Part shown: positions 42,657 to 51,236 of the stretch, in pieces | How the letters are laid out: each line of letters opens with the position of its first letter | Position numbering within the stretch: position 1 is the first letter of the stretch | From: Melioribacter roseus | GTDB lineage: Bacteria; Bacteroidota; Ignavibacteria; Ignavibacteriales; Melioribacteraceae | DNA: 52,318 nt | NCBI GenBank assembly: GCA_020724265.1 | Contig: DYHH01000026.1 | Location: 1-52,318 of the forward strand | Direction of reading: 5' to 3' | The notes under the pieces: model-generated | The model's input: the letters and a program-made list of their open reading frames with translations, nothing else | Told to the model about the DNA's origin: nothing | The model's database searches: none | Position numbers and translations under genes: made by a program

Positions 42657-45600
42657 ATGAATGATTTTTATCGAAATATATTAAGCAGATTAAGACAAGT
42701 AAATAATAAGAGAAATCTTTTTAATGCATTTGATGGCTTTCTTAAGTTTGTTGTTGTCTTTACCGTAATATTTTTTATTACAGTTTTGTTTGAATCAATA
42801 TTCTTCTTTGAAAGTACCGTTAGAACAATATTCTTTTTTCTATCAATTACCGCCGCTTCAATTTTCTTTTTGATCAAAGTAATATTTCCTTTATTAAAGA
42901 ATATTAACGCATTCTCCAATTTTGATTTGAACGAGATTGCAAATTATGTAGGTGGTAAATATCCCGACATAAAAGATGATTTGTTAAACGCAGTTCAACT
43001 TATCAATTACAAACAGCACAATTATTCTAACGATTTAATACAAGCTGCATTTCAAAAAGTTTATAAGAAAACGGAAAATCTTGATTTTACCAATACAGTA
43101 AAATTTAATAAATGGAATGATGTAAGATTATCTACGTCGGCTTTAGCTACTGTTGTTATAATGTTATTCTTCCTCCCTTTTTTGAATAATGCATTTGAAA
43201 GAATTATCAACTACGATAAAGATTATACTGTGCCTCCTAAATATGTTTTAACATTACAACCCGGGAATATTGATATAACAAGAGGCGAAAGCATAACAGT
43301 AAAAATTACTACAGGTGAGGATATTCCTAACTCGGTTAATCTTTTTACAAGAACTAAAGAAGAAACAAAGTTTAATGAGATAAACATTATCCCGGATTCT
43401 AATAATATTTTCATGCATACATTAAAATCTCTTAACACTTCACTTGAATATTACGCAAGCGCCGAAGATGTTGAATCGGAAGTCTATCAAATTAATGTAA
43501 TGGATAGACCGATTGTTAAAAAGATGGAAATGAAAATAACTCCTCCATCTTATACTAAGCTTACTTCTATTGTCCAAACCGATAACGGAAGTGCGTCGGT
43601 ATTACCCGGGACAAGATTAGATTATAAAATCACATCTTCAAAAAATTTGAAATCCGCCGAGCTTGTAATTTTGCCGGGAAAAGTCATTTCATTAAACACG
43701 GATGGTTTTGAAGCAGAAGGAAATTTTTATATTAAAGAGAAACTAAGTTATTACATTCAACTAACCGATACTTCCGAAGTAAAAAGTGAAAACCCGATTC
43801 GATATACAATAAATATTTTAGAGGACGAATACCCGCTTGTTGAAATAATTCAGCCCGGAGAAAATGTTGAATTGGGACTGGAAACCATTTTACCTCTCGT
43901 AATAGAAATCGAAGACGATTATGGGTTTTCCGATTTGCAGTTGTTTTACCGTAAAAGCACACAAGGGCAAACTACAGAGACGGAATATTTTAAAATTCCA
44001 GTTTCTATTTCTAAAAATGAAAAGAAACAGGAAATTTTTTATTCATGGGATATAACGCCGCTTAATCTGAAAGCCGAAGAAATCGTTTCGTATTATGTTG
44101 AAGTTAGCGACAACGATAATATAAACGGACCGAAGAAAACAAAATCAAAGATATATACACTCCGCATTCCATCGCTGGAAGAACTTTTTGCCAGCACCGA
44201 TAAAAAACAAAACGAAGCTCAAAGCGACTTAACAAAAGTTTTTGAAGAAGCAAAAAAGTTAAGTGATGAATTACAGAAAATAAGCGATGAATTGAAAAAA
44301 GATGATCGTCAAATAACCTGGGAAGAAAAAGAAAAAATTGAACAAGCACTTAAGAAATTCGAAAGTCTTGAAAGCCAGGTAGATGATATTAAAAAACAAC
44401 TTGACGATGTAAGAAAAGATCTTGCGGATAATAATTTACTCTCTGAAGAAACTCTTCAAAAATATTTGGAACTACAAGATTTGATGGATCAATTAAGCAG
44501 CGAAGAAATGAAAAGAGCTTTTGAAAGAATGCGCGAACAATTGGAAAACATGATGCGTAACCAGGTGCAAAATGAATTGGAAAACATTCAATTTAACGAA
44601 GAGATGTTCAAGAAATCTCTTGAAAGAACCGTCAATCTTCTTAAGCGAATTCAAATTGAACAGAAAATGGACGAACTTATTAAACGTACCGAAAACTTAA
44701 GTGAACAGTTGAATGAACTTAATCAACAGACCGAACAAAGCGACCTTTCAAATCAACAGGAAAAAGACGCACTTGCCGATAAACAAAATTCATTAACCGA
44801 ACAGATGGAAAATCTCGAAAAACAAGTGAATGAACTAACGGATAAAATGAAAGAGTTTAATGATATGCCCCGGCAAGATGCAGAAAAACTCTCTCAAGAA
44901 ATCCAGCAGCAAAAAAATCCCGAACTGAACGAACAAACATCCCGGCAGTTGCGTCAAAACCGCAAAGAAACCGCAACGCAGAATCAACAGCAAATGATGC
45001 AAAACATGCAGGCAAATCTTGAGAATATGCAAATGATGCAGCAAAACATGCAGATGCAAAATCAGATGCGTGTTATGAGCGATATGATGAAAGCACTCGA
45101 TGATATTCTTACATTATCTAAAGAAGAAGAAGAACTAAAAAATAAAACAAGAGAGCAAGCAGGAAGCACCTCGAGTTTAAGAGAGTTTGCTCAGGAGCAA
45201 AATCAAATTCGAAATGACCTTGATAAAATTACAAGACGCTTAGGCGAACTTTCTCAAAAAACATTCGTTATTACACCGGAAATGGGTCGTGCAATCGGAG
45301 AAGCACGTAGAGAGATGAATAAATCAATTATGGATATGCAGGAAAATAACAATGCAAGAGCCGCACAATCTCAAGAAAAGGCAATGAAAAGTTTGAATGA
45401 AACAGCAATGATGATGAAGAATTCTTTGGAAATGATGATGGAGGGACAAGGTCAAGGCGGCGGTATGATGTCGATGATGCAGCAGCTTCAGCAAATGAGT
45501 CAGCAGCAAATGAGTTTAAATCAAATGACACAGATGATGCAGCAAGGACAGCTCTCGCAAGAGCAAATGGCTCAAATGCAAAGATTAGCGCAAGAGCAGC

Positions 45601-46016
45601 AGATGATTCAAAAATCATTAGCTCAATTAAACGAAGAAGCAAAATCATCAGGACAATCAAAAAGAATCAGTTCCAATCTTGAACAAATATTAAAAGAGAT
45701 GGAAGAAGTTGTAACCGGTATGAAATCAAATAACGTTGACGATGGATTACTTCAAAAACAAGAAAGAATTTTATCCAAACTTTTAGATGCCCAGAGATCA
45801 ATAAACGAGAGAGATTACGAAAAAGAGAGGGAATCTTTCGCAGGAAAGAATTTCCAGAGAGAAACTCCACCCGAATTATTATTGACAACCGATGAAGGAT
45901 TACAAAAATTGCGTGACGAACTTCTTAATGCTTCAAAAGAAGGATATAAAAAAGATTACGAAGAATTGATTAAAAAATATTTCGAAGCGCTTCAGAAGGA
46001 GCAAACACAAAACTAA
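42657..46016 (+). CDS. DUF4175-like large membrane protein with coiled coil and Q/M-rich tail
   Basis: This 1119-residue protein has three membrane segments (about 31-51, 54-76 and 157-178), then Ig-like beta domains (about 190-500) that include EDEYPLVEIIQPGENVEL. A long coiled coil runs from about 515 to 1110. Two stretches inside it are rich in Gln and Met (about 780-820 and 925-985), such as MQNMQANLENMQMMQQNMQM. The overall plan is that of DUF4175-type proteins. The topology puts the beta domains and coiled coil on one side of the membrane, probably the periplasm. It follows the DUF4159 gene by 42 bases and precedes a CBM9-like gene by 19, so the three are probably one operon. Confidence 0.82.
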   Translation: MNDFYRNILSRLRQVNNKRNLFNAFDGFLKFVVVFTVIFFITVLFESIFFFESTVRTIFFFLSITAASIFFLIKVIFPLLKNINAFSNFDLNEIANYVGGKYPDIKDDLLNAVQLINYKQHNYSNDLIQAAFQKVYKKTENLDFTNTVKFNKWNDVRLSTSALATVVIMLFFLPFLNNAFERIINYDKDYTVPPKYVLTLQPGNIDITRGESITVKITTGEDIPNSVNLFTRTKEETKFNEINIIPDSNNIFMHTLKSLNTSLEYYASAEDVESEVYQINVMDRPIVKKMEMKITPPSYTKLTSIVQTDNGSASVLPGTRLDYKITSSKNLKSAELVILPGKVISLNTDGFEAEGNFYIKEKLSYYIQLTDTSEVKSENPIRYTINILEDEYPLVEIIQPGENVELGLETILPLVIEIEDDYGFSDLQLFYRKSTQGQTTETEYFKIPVSISKNEKKQEIFYSWDITPLNLKAEEIVSYYVEVSDNDNINGPKKTKSKIYTLRIPSLEELFASTDKKQNEAQSDLTKVFEEAKKLSDELQKISDELKKDDRQITWEEKEKIEQALKKFESLESQVDDIKKQLDDVRKDLADNNLLSEETLQKYLELQDLMDQLSSEEMKRAFERMREQLENMMRNQVQNELENIQFNEEMFKKSLERTVNLLKRIQIEQKMDELIKRTENLSEQLNELNQQTEQSDLSNQQEKDALADKQNSLTEQMENLEKQVNELTDKMKEFNDMPRQDAEKLSQEIQQQKNPELNEQTSRQLRQNRKETATQNQQQMMQNMQANLENMQMMQQNMQMQNQMRVMSDMMKALDDILTLSKEEEELKNKTREQAGSTSSLREFAQEQNQIRNDLDKITRRLGELSQKTFVITPEMGRAIGEARREMNKSIMDMQENNNARAAQSQEKAMKSLNETAMMMKNSLEMMMEGQGQGGGMMSMMQQLQQMSQQQMSLNQMTQMMQQGQLSQEQMAQMQRLAQEQQMIQKSLAQLNEEAKSSGQSKRISSNLEQILKEMEEVVTGMKSNNVDDGLLQKQERILSKLLDAQRSINERDYEKERESFAGKNFQRETPPELLLTTDEGLQKLRDELLNASKEGYKKDYEELIKKYFEALQKEQTQN

Positions 46017-46035
46017 TAAACATATTGGGGGTATT

Positions 46036-46638
46036 ATGATAAAACACATTCTTTTTTTCTTTTCAATTCTTTTGCTATTCAATTCTCCATTTGCTCACGA
46101 AAGACAAATTACAATCAACAAAGGGAAACCAATAAATGTAGACGGTATACTTGAAGAGGGCGAATGGGATGATGCAGGAAAAATATCAATAGTAATTACA
46201 GATAAATATTCCATTATTGTTTACTATAAACACGATGGCGAAAATTTACTTTTTGCTTTCGATGGATTCTTACCTGAAATGTTTCGTGTTCCGGAAGTTT
46301 TACTTGATATAAAAAATGATCGGTCATCATTAATGGATGATAATGACTGGTGGTTTCATGCATCTATGACCGACTGCTGGTCAAATGGTTCGTTTAATGA
46401 CTGGAAATCTTGTGTCCGCAATGCCGAATCTTGGAAAGCTAATAACGTAATTGATATGAAAGCTGAAAACAAATTTGAAATGGAAATTCCATTTGAGCTG
46501 ATCAACTTGAATCTTTCCGAATCAAACACAATCGGAATAGCATTCAATGCAACAGATACGAGAAGTGAATGGAACTTCTGGCCTAAGCATGCTCAGATTG
46601 CTTTACCGAGCAGTTGGGGTGAAGCGGTAATCAATTAA
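46036..46638 (+). CDS. Secreted CBM9/DOMON-like protein, 200 aa
   Basis: The signal peptide (1-20) is followed by NVDGILEEGEWDDAGKISI, a typical opening of carbohydrate-binding module 9-like domains. An all-beta pattern with conserved tryptophans follows (DNDWWFHASM, DTRSEWNFWP). Such domains bind sugars or small ligands on secreted proteins. This one is a stand-alone domain without a catalytic part. GGGGGT precedes the ATG; the gene follows the DUF4175 gene by 19 bases. Confidence 0.78.
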   Translation: MIKHILFFFSILLLFNSPFAHERQITINKGKPINVDGILEEGEWDDAGKISIVITDKYSIIVYYKHDGENLLFAFDGFLPEMFRVPEVLLDIKNDRSSLMDDNDWWFHASMTDCWSNGSFNDWKSCVRNAESWKANNVIDMKAENKFEMEIPFELINLNLSESNTIGIAFNATDTRSEWNFWPKHAQIALPSSWGEAVIN

Positions 46639-46784
46639 TATTATTTACTTTTCGATACACATCACATTTATCGGAATAAATACTGACCGGGTGTTTTTTA
46701 GTATAGGGATTTCTTTGATAATCACTTATTTTTACACCTTTATTAAACATATACATAAACGCTAAGAATAATCTTGAGGAATTA

Positions 46785-49634
46785 ATGAAAAAAGTATTTC
46801 TTTTATTGGCTGTATTATTTGTTTCGTTTTTAAATGCACAAATGGTTCCGCATCCTGACTTACTTGAAAAAATAAGAAACGGTGAAATTGAAATTCCCTA
46901 TGCACTAAAAAATTATGCTGAATTAAAAGAACGGGGTGTTTCTACCGGTTGGACTTCCGAAGAATTAAAAAAACAAAACTCTTTGATGAGCAGCGAAGAT
47001 GTTCATAGAACATACGGACCGGCAAAAGCCGTAACCGGTACATTCAAAGCTATTTTTCTTTTTGTAGAGTTTTCCGATAAAGCTTCTAAAGTTTCGGTCA
47101 GCTTTTTTGATAACCTGTTATTTGATAACTCACCAAGCAGCATGAGAGGTTATTTTGATCAAATTAGTTACGGCAACCTTGATCTAATTACCGATGATAT
47201 GCCGAGCACGATAGGATGGGTTACCGCACCTCAATCTTATGCATATTATGTTGATGGACAAAATGGATTTGGAAACTATCCGAGAAATGCACAGGGTTTA
47301 ACAAGAGATATTGTTCAATTAGTTGATCCTTTTATTGACTTTTCTTTGTATGATAATGACGGCGACGGTTATATAGATGCATTGTTTATTGTTCATACCG
47401 GTCCGGGTGCAGAATTTACCGGCAGCGATAACGATATTTGGTCACATGCTTGGGCAATTCCCAATAATGGTTACATGACCAATGACGGTGTTAGGGCATA
47501 TAGATATTCAATGGAACCTGAATATTGGTCAACTCCGGGCGATATGACAGTTGGTGTTTATGCACATGAAATGGGACACTCTGTTTTTGGTCTGCCCGAT
47601 GTTTATGATACCGACGGATCTTCAAACGGTGTCGGAAGATGGAGTTTGATGGCAGGTGGAAGTTGGAACGGTACACTAGGCAACTCACCAGCCTGGCCTG
47701 ATGCATGGTGTCATGTGCAAATGGGATTTTTTACCCCGACTAATGTTACCTCAGATCTAATCGGTGAAACAATCACCGCAATGACTACCGAAGCAAATAT
47801 TTATAAGGTTTGGAAAAACGGCATACCCGGCAAACAGTATTTCTTGGTTCAGAATAGACAAAAAGTGGGATATGATTCCGCACTGCCGGGTAGCGGTTTA
47901 TTAATTTGGCACGTTGATGAAAACCAGAATTCAAATAGAAACGAATGGTATCCGGGAAATACAAATAGCGGTAATTATCTTGTTGCTTTGGAACAAGCCG
48001 ACGGAAATTTCGATCTTGAAAAAAGAATAAATAATGGAGATGCTAGAGATCCGTTTCCCGGTACAACTAATAACACCCAATTTAACTTTTTAAGCAGTCC
48101 AAACTCAAATGCTTATAACGGAGAAATAACTTATGTGGCGATAGAGAACATTAGTGCGTCGAGCAGTAATATGACTGCAGATATAAAAATTTCTCAACCT
48201 TCCGAATTTTTGCAGGTTACTTCACCTAACGGAGGTGAAACTTGGCAGGGTAATTCCGACCAAATTATTAAATGGTCTAGCAACGGTATTACAAGTGTGG
48301 ATATTGAATTAAGTACTAACAACGGATCGACATGGACTTCGATTGTATCGGGACAAGATGCAGCATCGGGTCAGTATAATTGGGTCGTTCCAAATACACC
48401 TTCGTCAAATTGTTTAATAAAAATTACCGATTCATCCGATCCGTCTGCATCGGATGAAAGTAATTCAACTTTTACAATTACACCATCACCTGTGATTGAA
48501 GTTGTTGAACCGAACGGCGGAGAAGAATTTAATGCCGGTGACCAAATTGAAATTAAGTGGACAAGTGCAAGCGTTACAAGTGTTAGAATTCATTACTCGG
48601 TTGATAACGGTAATACATGGCAGAATGTAATTATTATTACTCCTTCGGACGGCTCGCATAATTGGACAATACCGGACAATCCATCAACTGAATGTTTAAT
48701 AAAGATTACCGATATTTCCAACAGTAATGTATTTGATCAAAGTGATGATGTATTTACAATTATATCCAACACACTTGCAGCACCTCAATTATTATCTCCT
48801 GCAAACAATTCAACAAATGTCGATTTAACTTTGGATTTTTCATGGAGTATTGTAGCGGGCGCTGAAAGCTATACAATTAATATTTCCTCGGACCAATTGT
48901 TTAATGATGTTGTCTATTCCGAAACAACTTCCGAAAATGAGATTATTGCTGTTGATTCTTTCTTAGAAGGGATGAAATACTATTGGCGGGTTTTTGCCGT
49001 TGGAGTGGAAAGTGAAAGTCCGTATTCGGATACTTATTCGTTTACTACTAAATTATTTTCGCCGGATAGTTTGACTGCGGAAGTTTATTCGCATACTCCC
49101 AATAGAGTTGTTTTAAACTGGAAAGACAATTCGTCAAATGAAACCGGGTACAAGATTGAAAAGATGACTTCTAAAGTCAGTTGGACTTTGGTTGATTCAA
49201 CCTCGGCTGATCAAACTACATGGTCGGAAACAGTTACAAGTCCGTTTGAGTATACTTATAGAGTAAAAGCATATACAACATTTACGGAATCTGATTATAG
49301 TAATACGGCAGATGTTGTAGTCTCAAGTATAGAGAGCGACGAATTACTTCCAAGCGTTTATACACTTGAACAAAATTATCCGAACCCGTTTAACCCAAGC
49401 ACACAAATCAGATTCGGTCTGCCTTTTGAAAGTAATGTAAAATTGAAAATATACAATATACTCGGTCAGACCGTAACCGAGCTTTTAAATCAATCAATGC
49501 AAAGCGGATATCACACAATCGAATGGAATGCCGAAAATCTTACATCAGGAATTTATTTCTACTCAATAGAAGCTAACTCAATTTCCGGCAGTAAATCTTT
49601 TAATTCGGTTAAGAAGATGTTACTCGTGAAATAA
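46785..49634 (+). CDS. M6-family metalloprotease with T9SS sorting domain
   Basis: The 949-residue protein has a signal peptide (1-18) and an immune-inhibitor-A/M6-type peptidase domain (about 90-470). HEMGHSVFGLPDVYD starts at 261, and a calcium-like loop DNDGDGYIDALF lies near 188. Two tandem Kre9/GPI-anchored-like beta repeats follow (about 477-567 and 570-660: TSPNGGETW, EPNGGEEF). Then come two FN3-like domains (about 662-760 and 765-855) and a T9SS sorting domain (about 860-949) with EQNYPNPFNPST. It is secreted across the outer membrane and likely degrades protein outside the cell. Confidence 0.94.
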   Translation: MKKVFLLLAVLFVSFLNAQMVPHPDLLEKIRNGEIEIPYALKNYAELKERGVSTGWTSEELKKQNSLMSSEDVHRTYGPAKAVTGTFKAIFLFVEFSDKASKVSVSFFDNLLFDNSPSSMRGYFDQISYGNLDLITDDMPSTIGWVTAPQSYAYYVDGQNGFGNYPRNAQGLTRDIVQLVDPFIDFSLYDNDGDGYIDALFIVHTGPGAEFTGSDNDIWSHAWAIPNNGYMTNDGVRAYRYSMEPEYWSTPGDMTVGVYAHEMGHSVFGLPDVYDTDGSSNGVGRWSLMAGGSWNGTLGNSPAWPDAWCHVQMGFFTPTNVTSDLIGETITAMTTEANIYKVWKNGIPGKQYFLVQNRQKVGYDSALPGSGLLIWHVDENQNSNRNEWYPGNTNSGNYLVALEQADGNFDLEKRINNGDARDPFPGTTNNTQFNFLSSPNSNAYNGEITYVAIENISASSSNMTADIKISQPSEFLQVTSPNGGETWQGNSDQIIKWSSNGITSVDIELSTNNGSTWTSIVSGQDAASGQYNWVVPNTPSSNCLIKITDSSDPSASDESNSTFTITPSPVIEVVEPNGGEEFNAGDQIEIKWTSASVTSVRIHYSVDNGNTWQNVIIITPSDGSHNWTIPDNPSTECLIKITDISNSNVFDQSDDVFTIISNTLAAPQLLSPANNSTNVDLTLDFSWSIVAGAESYTINISSDQLFNDVVYSETTSENEIIAVDSFLEGMKYYWRVFAVGVESESPYSDTYSFTTKLFSPDSLTAEVYSHTPNRVVLNWKDNSSNETGYKIEKMTSKVSWTLVDSTSADQTTWSETVTSPFEYTYRVKAYTTFTESDYSNTADVVVSSIESDELLPSVYTLEQNYPNPFNPSTQIRFGLPFESNVKLKIYNILGQTVTELLNQSMQSGYHTIEWNAENLTSGIYFYSIEANSISGSKSFNSVKKMLLVK

Positions 49635-50038
49635 ATTTTGTGCTGAAAGTAATCCCGACTTGTCGGGACTGCTCGTTAAATATTATCAAGACAAGACACA
49701 AAATTATAACCGCAGACTTGTCTGCCGATAGGCAGGCTTAATGTCCGCGGCTTTTTAATATTACCGTAGTTTTAATTTTACCTCCATAATCAAATTCACC
49801 AACTTGCTTTTAATCCTTACACTTTAGTTTTATCATAAAAACAAGCTAGAATGTCCTAAAAACAATCTTTTTTGCTTGCTTTAATCAAAAAAAAAAAAAG
49901 TATCTTACACTATAGATTTGAATAGTTTTTATAACACAACAAGAAAAACTTAATGAAGTTAACCACAACCGGAAATAATCAAAAGAATTCTACTTACCGA
50001 AGTGTAAAAACAACCAACAAAACTTAAAGAGATGTTAT
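49635..50038. other. 404-base intergenic region with hairpin repeats
   Basis: A hairpin TCCCGAC-TT-GTCGGGA (49653-49668) lies just after the protease stop and is the likely terminator. A second, CTGCC-GATA-GGCAG (49722-49735), sits within a larger CCGC...GCGG inverted context. A run of 13 A residues occurs at 49887-49899. Upstream of the next gene I see no protein-coding frame. TAGATTTG at 49913 resembles a Bacteroidota -7 box, but no -33 box sits at the right distance. Confidence 0.6.
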
Positions 50039-51085
50039 ATGCAAAGACTTAAAAGTAACCTATCATTTCTGTTTATACTAACTGCAATTATAACGCTAAT
50101 AATTATGAGCATATCATGTAACGACAACCCGGTTGTACCAGGTGACGAACCACCGCCGGGGAGAAGAGATTATGTGTGGACTATTGATACACTTGATCTC
50201 CCACTTACTGATTTAAGACTTATGTGGGGAAGCACGCCAAATGATGTTTGGGTAATTGGAGCAGGAGGACATCTTTCAAATCTTCTTTGGCATTTTGATG
50301 GTATAAGTTGGAGTTCATATGGCGAATTTTCTGGAACTTTACCTTATGGTATTAAGGGTTTTGCATCGGATGACATATGGATTGGTGGACAAATGGGAAA
50401 CATTTCACATTACGACGGAACAGCGTGGGAAAAAGTTTACCAAATACCCAACCCTGGATATTTTGACTTCTACGGAATTCAAAATTTTGAAGGTGAGTCA
50501 TCCGACAATATGTATGCTGTTGGTTTTGCAGACAGTGCGGGAACAAGAATTAGTTTAATTTATCATTATGATGGAATAGCTTGGAAAAGATTATCAAGCG
50601 GCAAATTCAATATGAACTTTTACAGTATGAAAAAAGAAGACAATAGTAAAAGATATTACATTGAGGGATTATTCCCGGATTCAAATGCAGCGATTTTATT
50701 TGAAAACGGTAAATTTGATTTTATTGATAACGATAGAAGAACATATCAAACTAATATAACAATGCAAAAAATTGGCAGTAATATTTATATGACTAAAGGA
50801 CAAGAAATATTTCAATTAAATGGGAAAGAAAAAAGGTTCATTTATAGAATTGATGACGAAAATTTCGGATTGCAATCTTATGGCAGAAACTCAAAAGATA
50901 TTTTTCTAAGAATGTTTGATGGCGTGGCTCATTACAATGGAATTAATCATGAATATCTTACCAGATTTGATAAGCGAATGAGCATACGAGATGTTCTTTT
51001 ATTTGAAAAAGAAGTTTTTATAACGGTGTACGACTGGGATAACTACATCAATTATATATACAGAGGAAAACTACAAGAAAAATAG
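50039..51085 (+). CDS. Lipoprotein with beta-propeller-like repeats, 348 aa
   Basis: The N terminus is a lipoprotein signal peptide with lipobox SISC near residue 27, followed by a proline-rich linker. The body has repeated elements of the form WHFDG-ISW, SHYDGTAWE and YHYDGIAWK at about 50-residue spacing, along with NDVW/DDIW turns. That suggests a beta-propeller fold. I do not recognise a named family. It sits alone before a secreted-protein gene. Confidence 0.8.
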   Translation: MQRLKSNLSFLFILTAIITLIIMSISCNDNPVVPGDEPPPGRRDYVWTIDTLDLPLTDLRLMWGSTPNDVWVIGAGGHLSNLLWHFDGISWSSYGEFSGTLPYGIKGFASDDIWIGGQMGNISHYDGTAWEKVYQIPNPGYFDFYGIQNFEGESSDNMYAVGFADSAGTRISLIYHYDGIAWKRLSSGKFNMNFYSMKKEDNSKRYYIEGLFPDSNAAILFENGKFDFIDNDRRTYQTNITMQKIGSNIYMTKGQEIFQLNGKEKRFIYRIDDENFGLQSYGRNSKDIFLRMFDGVAHYNGINHEYLTRFDKRMSIRDVLLFEKEVFITVYDWDNYINYIYRGKLQEK

Positions 51086-51111
51086 CATCAAATAAAATAT
51101 TATAAAAAAAA

Positions 51112-51139
51112 GAGGAACAGCGCTGCCACGCTATTCCTC
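51112..51139 (-). terminator. Hairpin with minus-strand U-tract
   Basis: GAGGAACAGCG (51112-51122) and CGCTATTCCTC (51129-51139) form an 11-base stem with one mismatch and a six-base loop. Eight A residues precede it, so as a terminator it would act on minus-strand transcription. No minus-strand gene is near, so it may instead be a structured end of the lipoprotein mRNA. Confidence 0.5.
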
Positions 51140-51170
51140 AACAAAGAGAACAGCACGGACTGACATCCCA

Positions 51171-51195
51171 CAGTTATAATTACTGATTATAACTG
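51171..51195. promoter_or_regulatory. Perfect hairpin in leader of the last gene
   Basis: CAGTTATAAT (51171-51180) and ATTATAACTG (51186-51195) are perfect arms around TACTG, 42 bases before the start of the next gene. It may be an operator or part of the 5' leader. Confidence 0.4.
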
Positions 51196-51236
51196 GCTAT
51201 TCTCATTTTAAAATAACAAAAAAAGGAGAAAGATTT

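Noticed and set aside
44104-45660. Several open frames on the minus strand opposite the DUF4175 gene
   Set aside because: They are antisense shadows of the Gln/Met-rich coiled coil; their His/Leu-rich composition follows directly from the opposite strand.
49868-49920. Bacteroidota-type promoter with TAGATTTG at 49913
   Set aside because: The nearest TTTG lies about 38 bases upstream instead of about 19, so the pair of boxes does not fit. The 13-A run in between is a simple repeat.
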